Shown piece after piece: positions 5,509 to 11,042 of a DNA stretch of 39,076 nucleotides; position 1 is the stretch's first letter; the number at the start of each line of letters is the position of its first letter. This DNA comes from a virus. The notes under the pieces are model-generated. The model made no database searches and had not been told where the DNA came from. It was given only the letters and a program-made list of their open reading frames with translations. Both the position numbers and the translations under genes were made by a program. The stretch covers positions 1 through 39,076 of IMG/VR virus record IMGVR_UViG_3300035210_000034. The stretch is one strand, 5' to 3'.

Positions 5509-5709
5509 ATGGAAGAAGACCGTATGATGAAGTGGTTCACGTTTGCGCATTTGCCCGAGCACTTGCAGGGTGTGTCATCGAAGTTCTGGGACGCAGCGTG
5601 CTCTATCTGTGCAATGGTTGAACCCGGCCCGGAGCGCACGGTATCATTGCGCAAGCTGCTAGAGGCCAAAGACGCAGCCGTGCGCGCCGCGCTCCACCCC
5701 GGAGGCTAA
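5509..5709 (+). CDS. Acb2/Tad1-like small helical protein, candidate nucleotide-signal sponge
   Basis: The 66-residue protein is chosen from ATG 5509 because CTGGAGATAAAG forms an excellent ribosome binding site; an in-frame GTG at 5440 would run through the hairpin. It has an aromatic/His/Pro start (KWFTFAHLPEHLQGVS), a first helix, then ERTVSLRKLLEAKDAAVRAA as second helix. This layout (aromatic-xHxP, helix, ER-SL-LxEA helix) resembles the small helical-hairpin proteins grouped with Acb2 and Tad1, which bind cyclic oligonucleotide or cADPR-type signals and block CBASS or Thoeris defence. The resemblance is from recalled family patterns; binding is not shown. The neighbour at 5803 belongs to another widespread small phage family. 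Confidence 0.5.
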   Translation: MEEDRMMKWFTFAHLPEHLQGVSSKFWDAACSICAMVEPGPERTVSLRKLLEAKDAAVRAALHPGG

Positions 5710-5802
5710 TAGCGCCCGTATGATAGCTAGGCGTGGCATTTGATGGCCCATTACCAGCGGGTACCGCTAAAAAAGATGGGATTAAACAGACAGGAGAAAA
5801 TC

Positions 5803-5994
5803 ATGCAACCGCATCAACAACGAGTGGTCGACGAAAAGGCCACATTGGATAGCAACATTGAACGCCTGGGAGTGTTTCTGGTGGGTGATATCCTCCCGAC
5901 GCTTGAGGCCGATGAGCAAGCGGACCTGCACTTGCAGTTGGAGCAGATGACCGCCTACAGTGACACTTTGGGCCGGCGCATCGCCCGGTTCTGA
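5803..5994 (+). CDS. crAss001_48-related small protein
   Basis: The 63-residue protein starts at ATG 5803 after AGGAGAAAATC. It begins MQPHQQRVVDEKATLDSNIE and ends LQLEQMTAYSDTLGRRIARF. This two-helix pattern (QQRVVDEKxxLDxxIxxL, then QLxxMxxYSxxLxxRI) is that of the widespread crAss001_48-related phage family, whose function is unknown. An upstream in-frame ATG at 5740 is less likely because it lacks a ribosome binding site. A small hairpin AGCGG/CCGCT (5756-5768) lies upstream. Confidence 0.7.
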   Translation: MQPHQQRVVDEKATLDSNIERLGVFLVGDILPTLEADEQADLHLQLEQMTAYSDTLGRRIARF

Positions 5995-6096
5995 CCGAGT
6001 GTGATGACCAGTAACACTAATTGGCACGCTACGAATAGACCGCACCATCTGGGTTGGTGTATGGAAAGTAAGTAGTAGTAGCTGACAGCAACGCAT

Positions 6097-6116
6097 GGGA
6101 GGCGGAAGCGTCTCCC
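6097..6116 (+). promoter_or_regulatory. Leader hairpin GGGAGGCG-GAAG-CGTCTCCC
   Basis: An 8-bp stem with one G-U pair lies 25 bases before the RNA ligase start. It is a near-copy of the hairpin at 5464-5483 and holds the same position relative to its gene. The AAGGAAAAAC ribosome binding site follows it. The preceding 100 bases (5995-6096) hold only a weak hairpin (CACCA/TGGTG, 6043-6059) and no supported gene. Confidence 0.7.
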
Positions 6117-6141
6117 GTCCACCCCACATAAGGAAAAACAA

Positions 6142-6696
6142 ATGAAGAAGATTATCAGCCTGTTTCAGCGCGACTATGAAGGCGACCGCTTGGTGCGTGA
6201 CGAGGTAGTTCCGGGTGCCGAGTGGGTCACTGATGGAGAAGGCGTTGCAACGCGCAAACTGGACGGGACCTGTTGCATGTGGCGCGACGGCAAGCTGTGG
6301 AAGCGCCACGAACTGAAGGCTGGTAAGGCCATTCCAGAGGGCTTTGAGTCCGCGCAGGAGCCCGACAGCGTGACCGGCAACGTACCGGGCTGGGTACCAG
6401 TGGGTGATGGCCCGGAGGACGCGTGGCACCGCGAGGCTCTGAGCGCCGCTGGCGGCGCGCTGCCAGATGGCACGTACGAACTGTGCGGGCCGAAGGTACA
6501 GAAGAACCCGGAGGGGTGCGGCTCGCATGTGCTGGTGCTCCATGGCTCAGAAACGCTGGCTGAGTGTCCTCGCACGTTCGCTGCGTTGCGCGGGTACCTG
6601 CGTGAGCATGACATTGAAGGCGTGGTGTGGCACCACATGGATGGCCGGATGGTGAAGATCAAGGGTAAAGACTTCGGTCTGCGGCGCGGCGTGTAG
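6142..6696 (+). CDS. RNA ligase / nucleotidyltransferase family protein
   Basis: RNA ligases of this superfamily adenylate an active-site lysine and seal RNA ends. The 184-residue protein shows motif I as RKLDGT (nucleophile Lys39, Asp41, Gly42), WKRHE near 53-57, a motif III-like YELCGPKV (112-119), motif IV EGVV (159-162) and motif V VKIKGKDF (171-178). It is short, a bare nucleotidyltransferase domain like small phage RNA ligases (DUF5565-like). In T4, RNA ligase repairs tRNAs cut by host anticodon nucleases; with tRNA-like loci nearby, an analogous role is plausible but not proven. No polynucleotide kinase partner is seen in the window. The start has the ribosome binding site AAGGAAAAAC. 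Confidence 0.8.
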   Translation: MKKIISLFQRDYEGDRLVRDEVVPGAEWVTDGEGVATRKLDGTCCMWRDGKLWKRHELKAGKAIPEGFESAQEPDSVTGNVPGWVPVGDGPEDAWHREALSAAGGALPDGTYELCGPKVQKNPEGCGSHVLVLHGSETLAECPRTFAALRGYLREHDIEGVVWHHMDGRMVKIKGKDFGLRRGV

Positions 6697-6697
6697 C

Positions 6698-6901
6698 ATG
6701 GCTAGTAAATATCAAATGAAGTGTAGACCAAAGACCGACCGAGAGGAGCGCAGGGACGCGTTAAGGCGTTTAGACGATGGGTGGGCATGTACGTCTTGCG
6801 GCAGGACACGCACGAACTACGACCAAGAGTTTTTGGACCGGTCCAGGCATCTTTCACGGACAAGAAATTGCTCGTGCGGCGGTACGATGCAAAAGTTGTG
6901 A
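6698..6901 (+). CDS. Small basic zinc-ribbon protein (67 aa)
   Basis: The ATG follows the ligase stop by one base. The protein has ACTSCG at residues 30-35 and NCSCGG at about 57-62, two Cys pairs that fit a zinc ribbon, in a strongly basic context. It may bind RNA or DNA. The coupling to the RNA ligase gene suggests co-expression. No named family is recognised. Confidence 0.65.
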   Translation: MASKYQMKCRPKTDREERRDALRRLDDGWACTSCGRTRTNYDQEFLDRSRHLSRTRNCSCGGTMQKL

Positions 6902-6909
6902 GGACGTAA

Positions 6910-7176
6910 ATGCCAAAAGTCTACAATAAAGCGAAAGGCCCCGTGCCCGAAGGCGCAGTAGACATCACGCGCCAAGGAGGCAAGTGGGGCAATCCGTTTA
7001 TAATCGGCGTGCATGGTAATCGTTACGAGGTTATTGCAAAGCATAAGGCTATGCTTGCCACAAGACCAGACCTAGTGGAAGAGGTAAAGAGAGAACTCCG
7101 TGGCAAGGACCTCATGTGTGTCTGCGTCCAGTTGAAGTGCCACGGTGATACATTGCTTGAGATAGCGAATGAGTGA
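6910..7176 (+). CDS. DUF4326 family protein
   Basis: The 88-residue protein matches the DUF4326 pattern well: DITRQGGKWGNPF (18-30), a central helix with the GNRYEVIAKHKAML stretch, RELRGKDLMCVC (62-73) and a C-terminal KCHGDTLLEIAN (76-87). The family is widespread in phages and its biochemical function is unknown; the conserved Cys and His residues suggest metal binding or catalysis. The end overlaps the next start by 8 bases, and the last codons double as the next gene's ribosome binding region. Confidence 0.82.
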   Translation: MPKVYNKAKGPVPEGAVDITRQGGKWGNPFIIGVHGNRYEVIAKHKAMLATRPDLVEEVKRELRGKDLMCVCVQLKCHGDTLLEIANE

Positions 7177-7465
7177 GTCTGACCTTACAGAAGAATGGTG
7201 CGTCGCGCAGGGCGCTACGGCTATGCCAAACGCGGCAGGCCCGTGGTCCTGCGACTTCCCCGAGGGACTGTACATCTACAGGTGGAACGATGGAACGACG
7301 GAGGTAATGATCGGGGAACGTTCAGTCGGGCCACCAACACGAGAGACGATAGAATCGCTGCTGCGGATGGTCAGGTGGGCGTGGGCCGAGACACAGAGGA
7401 AGTGGGAAGAAGAGTATGGCGCTGTGGCCGCAGGCGGTACGTTGCTGGAGGTAGCTAATGATTAA
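7169..7465 (+). CDS. Hypothetical protein (98 aa)
   Basis: A small acidic, Trp-rich protein with beta-rich N-terminal half (GPWSCDFPEGLYIYRWNDG) and a C-terminal helix. Its last residues TLLEVAND echo the TLLEIANE end of the preceding DUF4326 protein, and in both cases the tail encodes the start region of the next gene. Function unknown. Confidence 0.65.
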   Translation: MSESDLTEEWCVAQGATAMPNAAGPWSCDFPEGLYIYRWNDGTTEVMIGERSVGPPTRETIESLLRMVRWAWAETQRKWEEEYGAVAAGGTLLEVAND

Positions 7466-7682
7466 ACAGACGGTAGAATCATCGTTTACCGGAAACGCAG
7501 ATGGTGAATCAGGTGAAGCGGAATTTAGATTTTGCGACAGGGTGGTTTCGTTCCAAGTACCCAATTTTGTAGTATTCTTAAAGTTGGACACTTTGATTAC
7601 CGAAGCCCTAGAGCACGAGCGCAGGGAAGGGGAATGCCGCTTAGCTGCTAAGATAAAGTTACTGTTGTCTGCGTACCAGTAA
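7458..7682 (+). CDS. Small hypothetical protein (74 aa)
   Basis: The ATG overlaps the previous stop by 8 bases, with GGAGGTAGCTA as a strong ribosome binding site. The protein has an acidic beta-rich first half and a helical second half (LDTLITEALEHERREGECRL). No motif is recognised. Confidence 0.65.
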   Translation: MIKQTVESSFTGNADGESGEAEFRFCDRVVSFQVPNFVVFLKLDTLITEALEHERREGECRLAAKIKLLLSAYQ

Positions 7683-7703
7683 ACACTTCATAGAGGGGTT
7701 ATT

Positions 7704-7994
7704 ATGCGAACAGAAATTGTAGAAGGTGGGACGTTAACCCATGGCTACTCTGACGAAACCTGGGTGGCTGTGAAGGATGAGTTGTTGGACTTCGTAAAAG
7801 GAGGTCCGAAACGTCCAGGGGACCTAGAGGACAGGTTTTGCGGGATACCGACCGTGAGAGAGTTGGTGTGCGACCCGCAAGGACGGTGGAGGGCGTCTCC
7901 ATACTACCCGGCTCTCGGGAGGCTGGTGAGTCAGGGCACCGTTAAATGGAAGCAGGATGAAGAAGGCGTTGTGTGGTATTACACGGAATCTTGA
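7704..7994 (+). CDS. Small protein, winged-helix-like
   Basis: The 96-residue protein has AGAGGGGTTATT before its ATG. Residues about 20-95 read as helices WVAVKDELLDFVK, then PTVRELV, then SPYYPALGRLVSQGTV followed by a beta wing KWKQDEEGVVWYY, similar to winged-helix DNA-binding domains. It lies directly upstream of the large terminase, so it might take part in packaging or its regulation; this is inference from position. Confidence 0.65.
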   Translation: MRTEIVEGGTLTHGYSDETWVAVKDELLDFVKGGPKRPGDLEDRFCGIPTVRELVCDPQGRWRASPYYPALGRLVSQGTVKWKQDEEGVVWYYTES

Positions 7995-10292
7995 TTGGAC
8001 GATAACCCGTTAGCACGTGCCGCGAAGGCGTTCGTCCAAGAGCGCCTAAGCGCGTTCACCAAAGCCACGTATAACCCCGACAGTCGCGCTTTCAAGCCTG
8101 AAAGCGTGCTGCTGAAGCGTGTCTCTGGTTTTCCTTTTGAGGCGTACCCGGATTACACCGCGCCCTGGCATCTCCTCCAGTGGCCGCACATGCGCTGGCA
8201 GCACGTGCTGGACGTGGTGACGATCATTGAGTCGCTGAAACACGTAGAAGGAGAGTTGAAAGGCGAGAAGATAGCACTGGAGTCGTTCCAGGTGATGATA
8301 TTGCTTTGTCTCCTCGGACCCGAAGACCCTGATACTAAGTTGAGGTTAGTTACTGAAGGGTTACTAACGATGGCAAGAAAGAACGCCAAAGACCTAAGTC
8401 TGGACACTCCAATACCCACTCCGAGCGGTTGGACCACCATGGGTGAAATCCAGGCTGGTGACTACGTGTTGGGAAGCGACGGGCTTCCTACGCTAGTGAC
8501 CAACGTGTCCGAAGTGTTCCACGGTAACACTTGCTATGATGTGCATTTCTCTGACGGGACAGTGATAACGGCTGGGGGGGGGCACTTGTGGACAACCCTG
8601 CACCGGAACACGCCCGAAGGAGCTACAGGCCGAGTACGGTTGACTAAAGGCAAATATCAAGCGGTGTGCACTACGAAGCAGGTATATGACAGCCTCTATG
8701 TCTACAGGCCGGGCGATGAGGTAGAAAACAATCACGCCATAGGCCCGTTCAGGGGAAAGACGGTCGAGATAGTAGACTGTGTTCCGGTGCAAAGCGTGCC
8801 TACTAAGTGCATCGCTGTAGACGCGTTTGATAACCTATTCTTGGCAGGACGAGGGGGTATACCGACGCACAATACGACGCTTATAGCAGGGATAATGACG
8901 GCGCTCTTGGTACTACATGAGGATAGCTACGGGCTGTCCACCGGCAACGGATACGTCGCAGCATCGGACAGAAAGCAGGCTGGCCTGACTTTCAAGATCG
9001 TCAACAGGTTTATCTCTCAGGACGAAGATTTAGGCATATCCAAGTTATTCCACATCATCGCTAGCAGCAAGCACATGACGCATATTACGTCGCTTGTTGA
9101 GTTTGAAGTGCTGTCTTCTGACGCGTACCGTGCGCACGGGTTGAACCCTGCTGTAGTTATTTTTGACGAGCTTGGTAACGTGCCCGCACCCGCGGCAGAA
9201 GAGTTTTTCTCTGTGCTAACATCCGGTTTCGGCGCTCAGGCTGAACCTCTTACGATAATGATGTCCACGCAGGCGCCAACTAACCTGCACATTTTTTCTC
9301 AGAAAGTAGACCGCTGTAAACGCATAAACACAGGGAACGAAGAGTCTCTGAGCGTAGCAGGCTTCGTGTTCGAGACACCGGAAGAGTTTAACGGAGCGAA
9401 GCTAGACCCGCATGACGAGAAAACGTGGTACTTAGCTAACCCGGGGCTGGGTAGCATTGTATCCCTTAAAGATATGCGCAAAGCTAGCGCGGATGTAGTG
9501 TCTATGCCGTCTGGAGAAGCCCGCTATCGTGGGTTGCGTCTCAACCAACGCGCCAACCCCTATAACCCGCTCATATCAAAGTCAAAGTGGGACCTGTGCT
9601 CAGGCTTTATAGATTACGATGAACTGTACGGTCGCCGATGCTATATGGCGTTAGACTTGTCTGGCACCACGGACTTGACATGCCTAACCGCCGTGTTTGA
9701 TCCGGTGACCGGAGAAGAGGATCAGCGCCGGCCCGTAGTTCCGTACTTCTTTATGCCGAGTCGGCGCATCCTGGAGAGGCAGAACCAGGATAAAGTACCG
9801 TTCGTGCTTTGGTCAGAGCAAGGATTCATTAACACAGAGTCCGATGAGACAATAGACTACGACCTCGTAGCCGCGCAGATAGAGTTCTGCGTGAAAAACT
9901 TCGACGTGCAGGGTATTGGTGCAGATCGGTACCGCATCAAAGACTTGAAGCCGTACTTGCACGAGCGTGGGATGGGGGACTTAGCAGAGGACGAGAAATT
10001 CTTGTTTGCGATAGGGCAGGGGTTCAAGGATGCAAGCCCGTGCGTAGATGCACTGGAGCGCGCGGTATACAACTCCAAGCTAAACCATGGGGACCATCCC
10101 GTGCTGACGTGGTGCATGTCCAACACCATCGCGACAAGCGACCCCGCAGGCGGACGTAAGTTTGATAAAGTGAAGTCTTATGGTAGAATAGATGGTACGG
10201 TAACGCTAGCGATGGCGCTACGTGTTATTGAGCTACTAGGCCACGACGCTGAAGGCACGAGCGCCTTTGAAACAGAGGAGTGCGCGATGTGA
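7995..10292 (+). CDS. terL: Terminase large subunit interrupted by an intein
   Basis: The large terminase is the ATPase motor and nuclease that packages phage DNA. The 765-residue precursor consists of an N-extein (1-132), a 161-residue intein (133-293) and a C-extein (294-765), giving a mature protein of 604 residues. The intein splits the Walker A loop, ARKNAK followed by TTLIAG. Walker B is VVIFDELG (about 387-394, Asp391 Glu392). The C-terminal nuclease has acidic sites in MALDLSG, GIGADRY and GRIDGTVTLAMAL. The order and motifs fit the HK97-type terminase that normally partners P27 small subunits. TTG at 7995, directly after the previous stop, is used as start because no ATG lies near; the ribosome binding site is weak. 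Confidence 0.9.
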   Translation: MDDNPLARAAKAFVQERLSAFTKATYNPDSRAFKPESVLLKRVSGFPFEAYPDYTAPWHLLQWPHMRWQHVLDVVTIIESLKHVEGELKGEKIALESFQVMILLCLLGPEDPDTKLRLVTEGLLTMARKNAKDLSLDTPIPTPSGWTTMGEIQAGDYVLGSDGLPTLVTNVSEVFHGNTCYDVHFSDGTVITAGGGHLWTTLHRNTPEGATGRVRLTKGKYQAVCTTKQVYDSLYVYRPGDEVENNHAIGPFRGKTVEIVDCVPVQSVPTKCIAVDAFDNLFLAGRGGIPTHNTTLIAGIMTALLVLHEDSYGLSTGNGYVAASDRKQAGLTFKIVNRFISQDEDLGISKLFHIIASSKHMTHITSLVEFEVLSSDAYRAHGLNPAVVIFDELGNVPAPAAEEFFSVLTSGFGAQAEPLTIMMSTQAPTNLHIFSQKVDRCKRINTGNEESLSVAGFVFETPEEFNGAKLDPHDEKTWYLANPGLGSIVSLKDMRKASADVVSMPSGEARYRGLRLNQRANPYNPLISKSKWDLCSGFIDYDELYGRRCYMALDLSGTTDLTCLTAVFDPVTGEEDQRRPVVPYFFMPSRRILERQNQDKVPFVLWSEQGFINTESDETIDYDLVAAQIEFCVKNFDVQGIGADRYRIKDLKPYLHERGMGDLAEDEKFLFAIGQGFKDASPCVDALERAVYNSKLNHGDHPVLTWCMSNTIATSDPAGGRKFDKVKSYGRIDGTVTLAMALRVIELLGHDAEGTSAFETEECAM
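8391..8873 (+). other. Class-3-like mini-intein in the terminase P-loop
   Basis: The 161-residue element starts DLSLDTPIPTPSGW (block A) and ends GIPTHN before Thr+1. Block B is TAGGGHLW (His65, Trp67), block F is KCIAVDAFDNLFLAG (Cys140), and block G is IPTHN (Thr159, Asn161). Position 1 is Asp, where class 1 inteins have Cys or Ser. The Trp, Cys and Thr correspond to the WCT set of class 3 inteins, which use the block F Cys as first nucleophile. There is no room for a homing endonuclease domain, so it is a mini-intein. Nine G in a row (8574-8582) encode the GGG in block B. Confidence 0.85.
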
Positions 10293-10341
10293 TACATGAT
10301 TCTAGTAGGATCAACGACGCATATGAGTTGGGGCGCTGAGC

Positions 10342-10521
10342 ATGGGCATCTTAGGGTACAGGCCCACAGACGGGTCAATTGGGCGTCGGGGTCCGGCGCC
10401 TGAGCAGTACCGCATACCGGGTGAGCCACGGGAGAAGGGGCGAGAGGCGTGCCTGAAGGTAGACCGGGCTCGCCGCGCTCTGGAGGACCTGAAGCGAATT
10501 TTTGGCGATGACACGAGTTGA
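10342..10521 (+). CDS. Small basic hypothetical protein (59 aa)
   Basis: An intact 59-codon frame begins MGILGYRPTDGSIGRRGPAP and ends with a charged helix (ACLKVDRARRALEDLKRIFG). The start follows a 16-codon frame (GTG 10289 to 10339) that overlaps the terL stop, so it may be reached by coupled translation. It resembles small phage proteins placed after the large terminase. Function unknown. Confidence 0.55.
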   Translation: MGILGYRPTDGSIGRRGPAPEQYRIPGEPREKGREACLKVDRARRALEDLKRIFGDDTS

Positions 10522-10640
10522 CGGGGTGAGGGTGGCGGCGTACCCTTGTTGTAGCTGCTGACTCGTGCGCCCCGCGCTTTCCGTGTCGCAGGCTCTTCAC
10601 CGTTGACTTCTCTGGTGTGGGCCGTGCAGTGCGGCAGTTA
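10522..10640 (+). other. Non-coding stretch before the terminator
   Basis: No supported gene or clear structure is seen in these 119 bases between the small gene and the terminator. They are presumably the 3' end of the early transcript. Confidence 0.4.
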
Positions 10641-10668
10641 GAAGGCCCCTCCGGGGGCCTTCGTTTTT
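10641..10668 (+). terminator. Rho-independent terminator
   Basis: GAAGGCCCC (10641-10649) pairs with GGGGCCTTC (10654-10662) around a four-base loop TCCG, and GTTTTT follows. The 9-bp GC-rich stem with a T-run is a classic intrinsic terminator on the + strand, ending the transcript from the small genes and large terminase. Confidence 0.92.
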
Positions 10669-10675
10669 CCGGGAC

Positions 10676-10687
10676 ACCGTTCGTCGG
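10676..10687 (+). repeat. Copy 3 of the ACCGTTCGTCGG motif
   Basis: Twelve bases identical to the core at 2824-2835 and 3155-3166. This copy lies between a terminator and a promoter. An inverted 11-base copy is at 11250-11260. Confidence 0.65.
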
Positions 10688-10694
10688 GCAGGAC

Positions 10695-10722
10695 TTGCGT
10701 GGCCGCGGAGCCCGGATATAAT
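10695..10722 (+). promoter_or_regulatory. Sigma70-type promoter for the tRNA-like gene
   Basis: TTGCGT (10695-10700), a 16-base spacer and a perfect TATAAT (10717-10722) precede the tRNA-like gene; the expected start is near 10729, three bases before the acceptor stem. It directly follows a terminator, as expected for an independent transcription unit. Confidence 0.75.
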
Positions 10723-10731
10723 GGTACCTAA

Positions 10732-10824
10732 GGCGTTGTCACGAAACTGGTAGACGTGAGGAGTGCCTTCTAGGTAAGGCGCTTCGGGCCTTGAGCCGTG
10801 CGAGTTCAAACCTCGCCAACGCCG
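10732..10824 (+). tRNA. Class II tRNA-like gene (Leu-like D-arm) with abnormal anticodon arm
   Basis: The acceptor stem GGCGTTG (10732-10738) pairs perfectly with CAACGCC (10817-10823), followed by G; CCA is not encoded. D-stem ACG/CGT surrounds AAACTGGTAGA, close to bacterial tRNA-Leu. The T-arm GCGAG-TTCAAAC-CTCGC (10800-10816) is canonical. The middle is not: 10760-10785 folds into a 10-bp stem (two G-U pairs) with a six-base loop CTAGGT, instead of a 5-bp stem and seven-base loop. A short variable arm GGC/GCC follows. If the inner pairs open, CTA (reading UAG) would sit after TT, but this is only one reading. It has its own promoter and a downstream terminator, so it is probably expressed. 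Confidence 0.65.
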
Positions 10825-10866
10825 CCCTTTTCTTACCTCCGAGGCGCCGCCTCTGAAGCATCACAC

Positions 10867-10901
10867 CCCGCCTCTTATTCCAGTAAGACGCGGGATTTTT
10901 T
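10867..10901 (+). terminator. Terminator 2, first of a near-identical pair
   Basis: CCCGC (10867-10871) pairs with GCGGG (10890-10894); after one C-C mismatch TCTTA (10873-10877) pairs with TAAGA (10884-10888) around TTCCAG. ATTTTTT follows. It ends the tRNA-like transcript. Confidence 0.85.
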
Positions 10902-10968
10902 GGTACGTCACAGTAGGAACCTCTGCCTTCATGCCCTGCTGATTCCAGGCTGAAGGTTTGCGTCACCA
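10902..10968 (+). ncRNA. Candidate structured RNA between two terminators
   Basis: This stretch holds a stable hairpin: CCTTCA (10926-10931) with TGAAGG (10951-10956), plus GCC (10933-10935) with GGC (10948-10950). It lies between two twin terminators and has no promoter of its own, so it would be made only by read-through of the first terminator. It may instead be spacer DNA carried with a duplicated terminator. Confidence 0.35.
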
Positions 10969-11006
10969 CCCCGCCTCTGGTTGCAGCCAGACGCGGGGAT
11001 TTTTTT
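10969..11006 (+). terminator. Terminator 3, twin of terminator 2
   Basis: CCCCGC (10969-10974) pairs with GCGGGG (10993-10998); after the same C-C mismatch TCTGG (10976-10980) pairs with CCAGA (10987-10991) around TTGCAG, then ATTTTTTT. The inner stem differs from terminator 2 at paired positions on both sides, so the structure is conserved by compensating changes. Confidence 0.88.
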
Positions 11007-11007
11007 G

Positions 11008-11036
11008 TTGACGGCATTCATGGCGCGCTCTACACT
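11008..11036 (+). promoter_or_regulatory. Sigma70-type promoter for the head operon
   Basis: TTGACG (11008-11013), a 17-base spacer and TACACT (11031-11036) form a good promoter just after terminator 3, with a start expected near 11043. It is the only clear promoter upstream of the homing endonuclease and capsid genes. Confidence 0.7.
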
Positions 11037-11042
11037 ATCTTC

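Noticed and set aside
6004-6075. 23-codon frame between the 5803 and 6142 genes
   Set aside because: No ribosome binding site, no domain and weak composition; nothing supports translation.
5782-6543. Long - strand open frame (253 codons) opposite the RNA ligase
   Set aside because: It covers parts of two well-supported + strand genes and the intergenic hairpin and shows no domain.
8391-8873. Homing endonuclease domain inside the intein
   Set aside because: Only about 161 residues are present and all are accounted for by splicing blocks and a short linker; no LAGLIDADG or HNH motif is seen.
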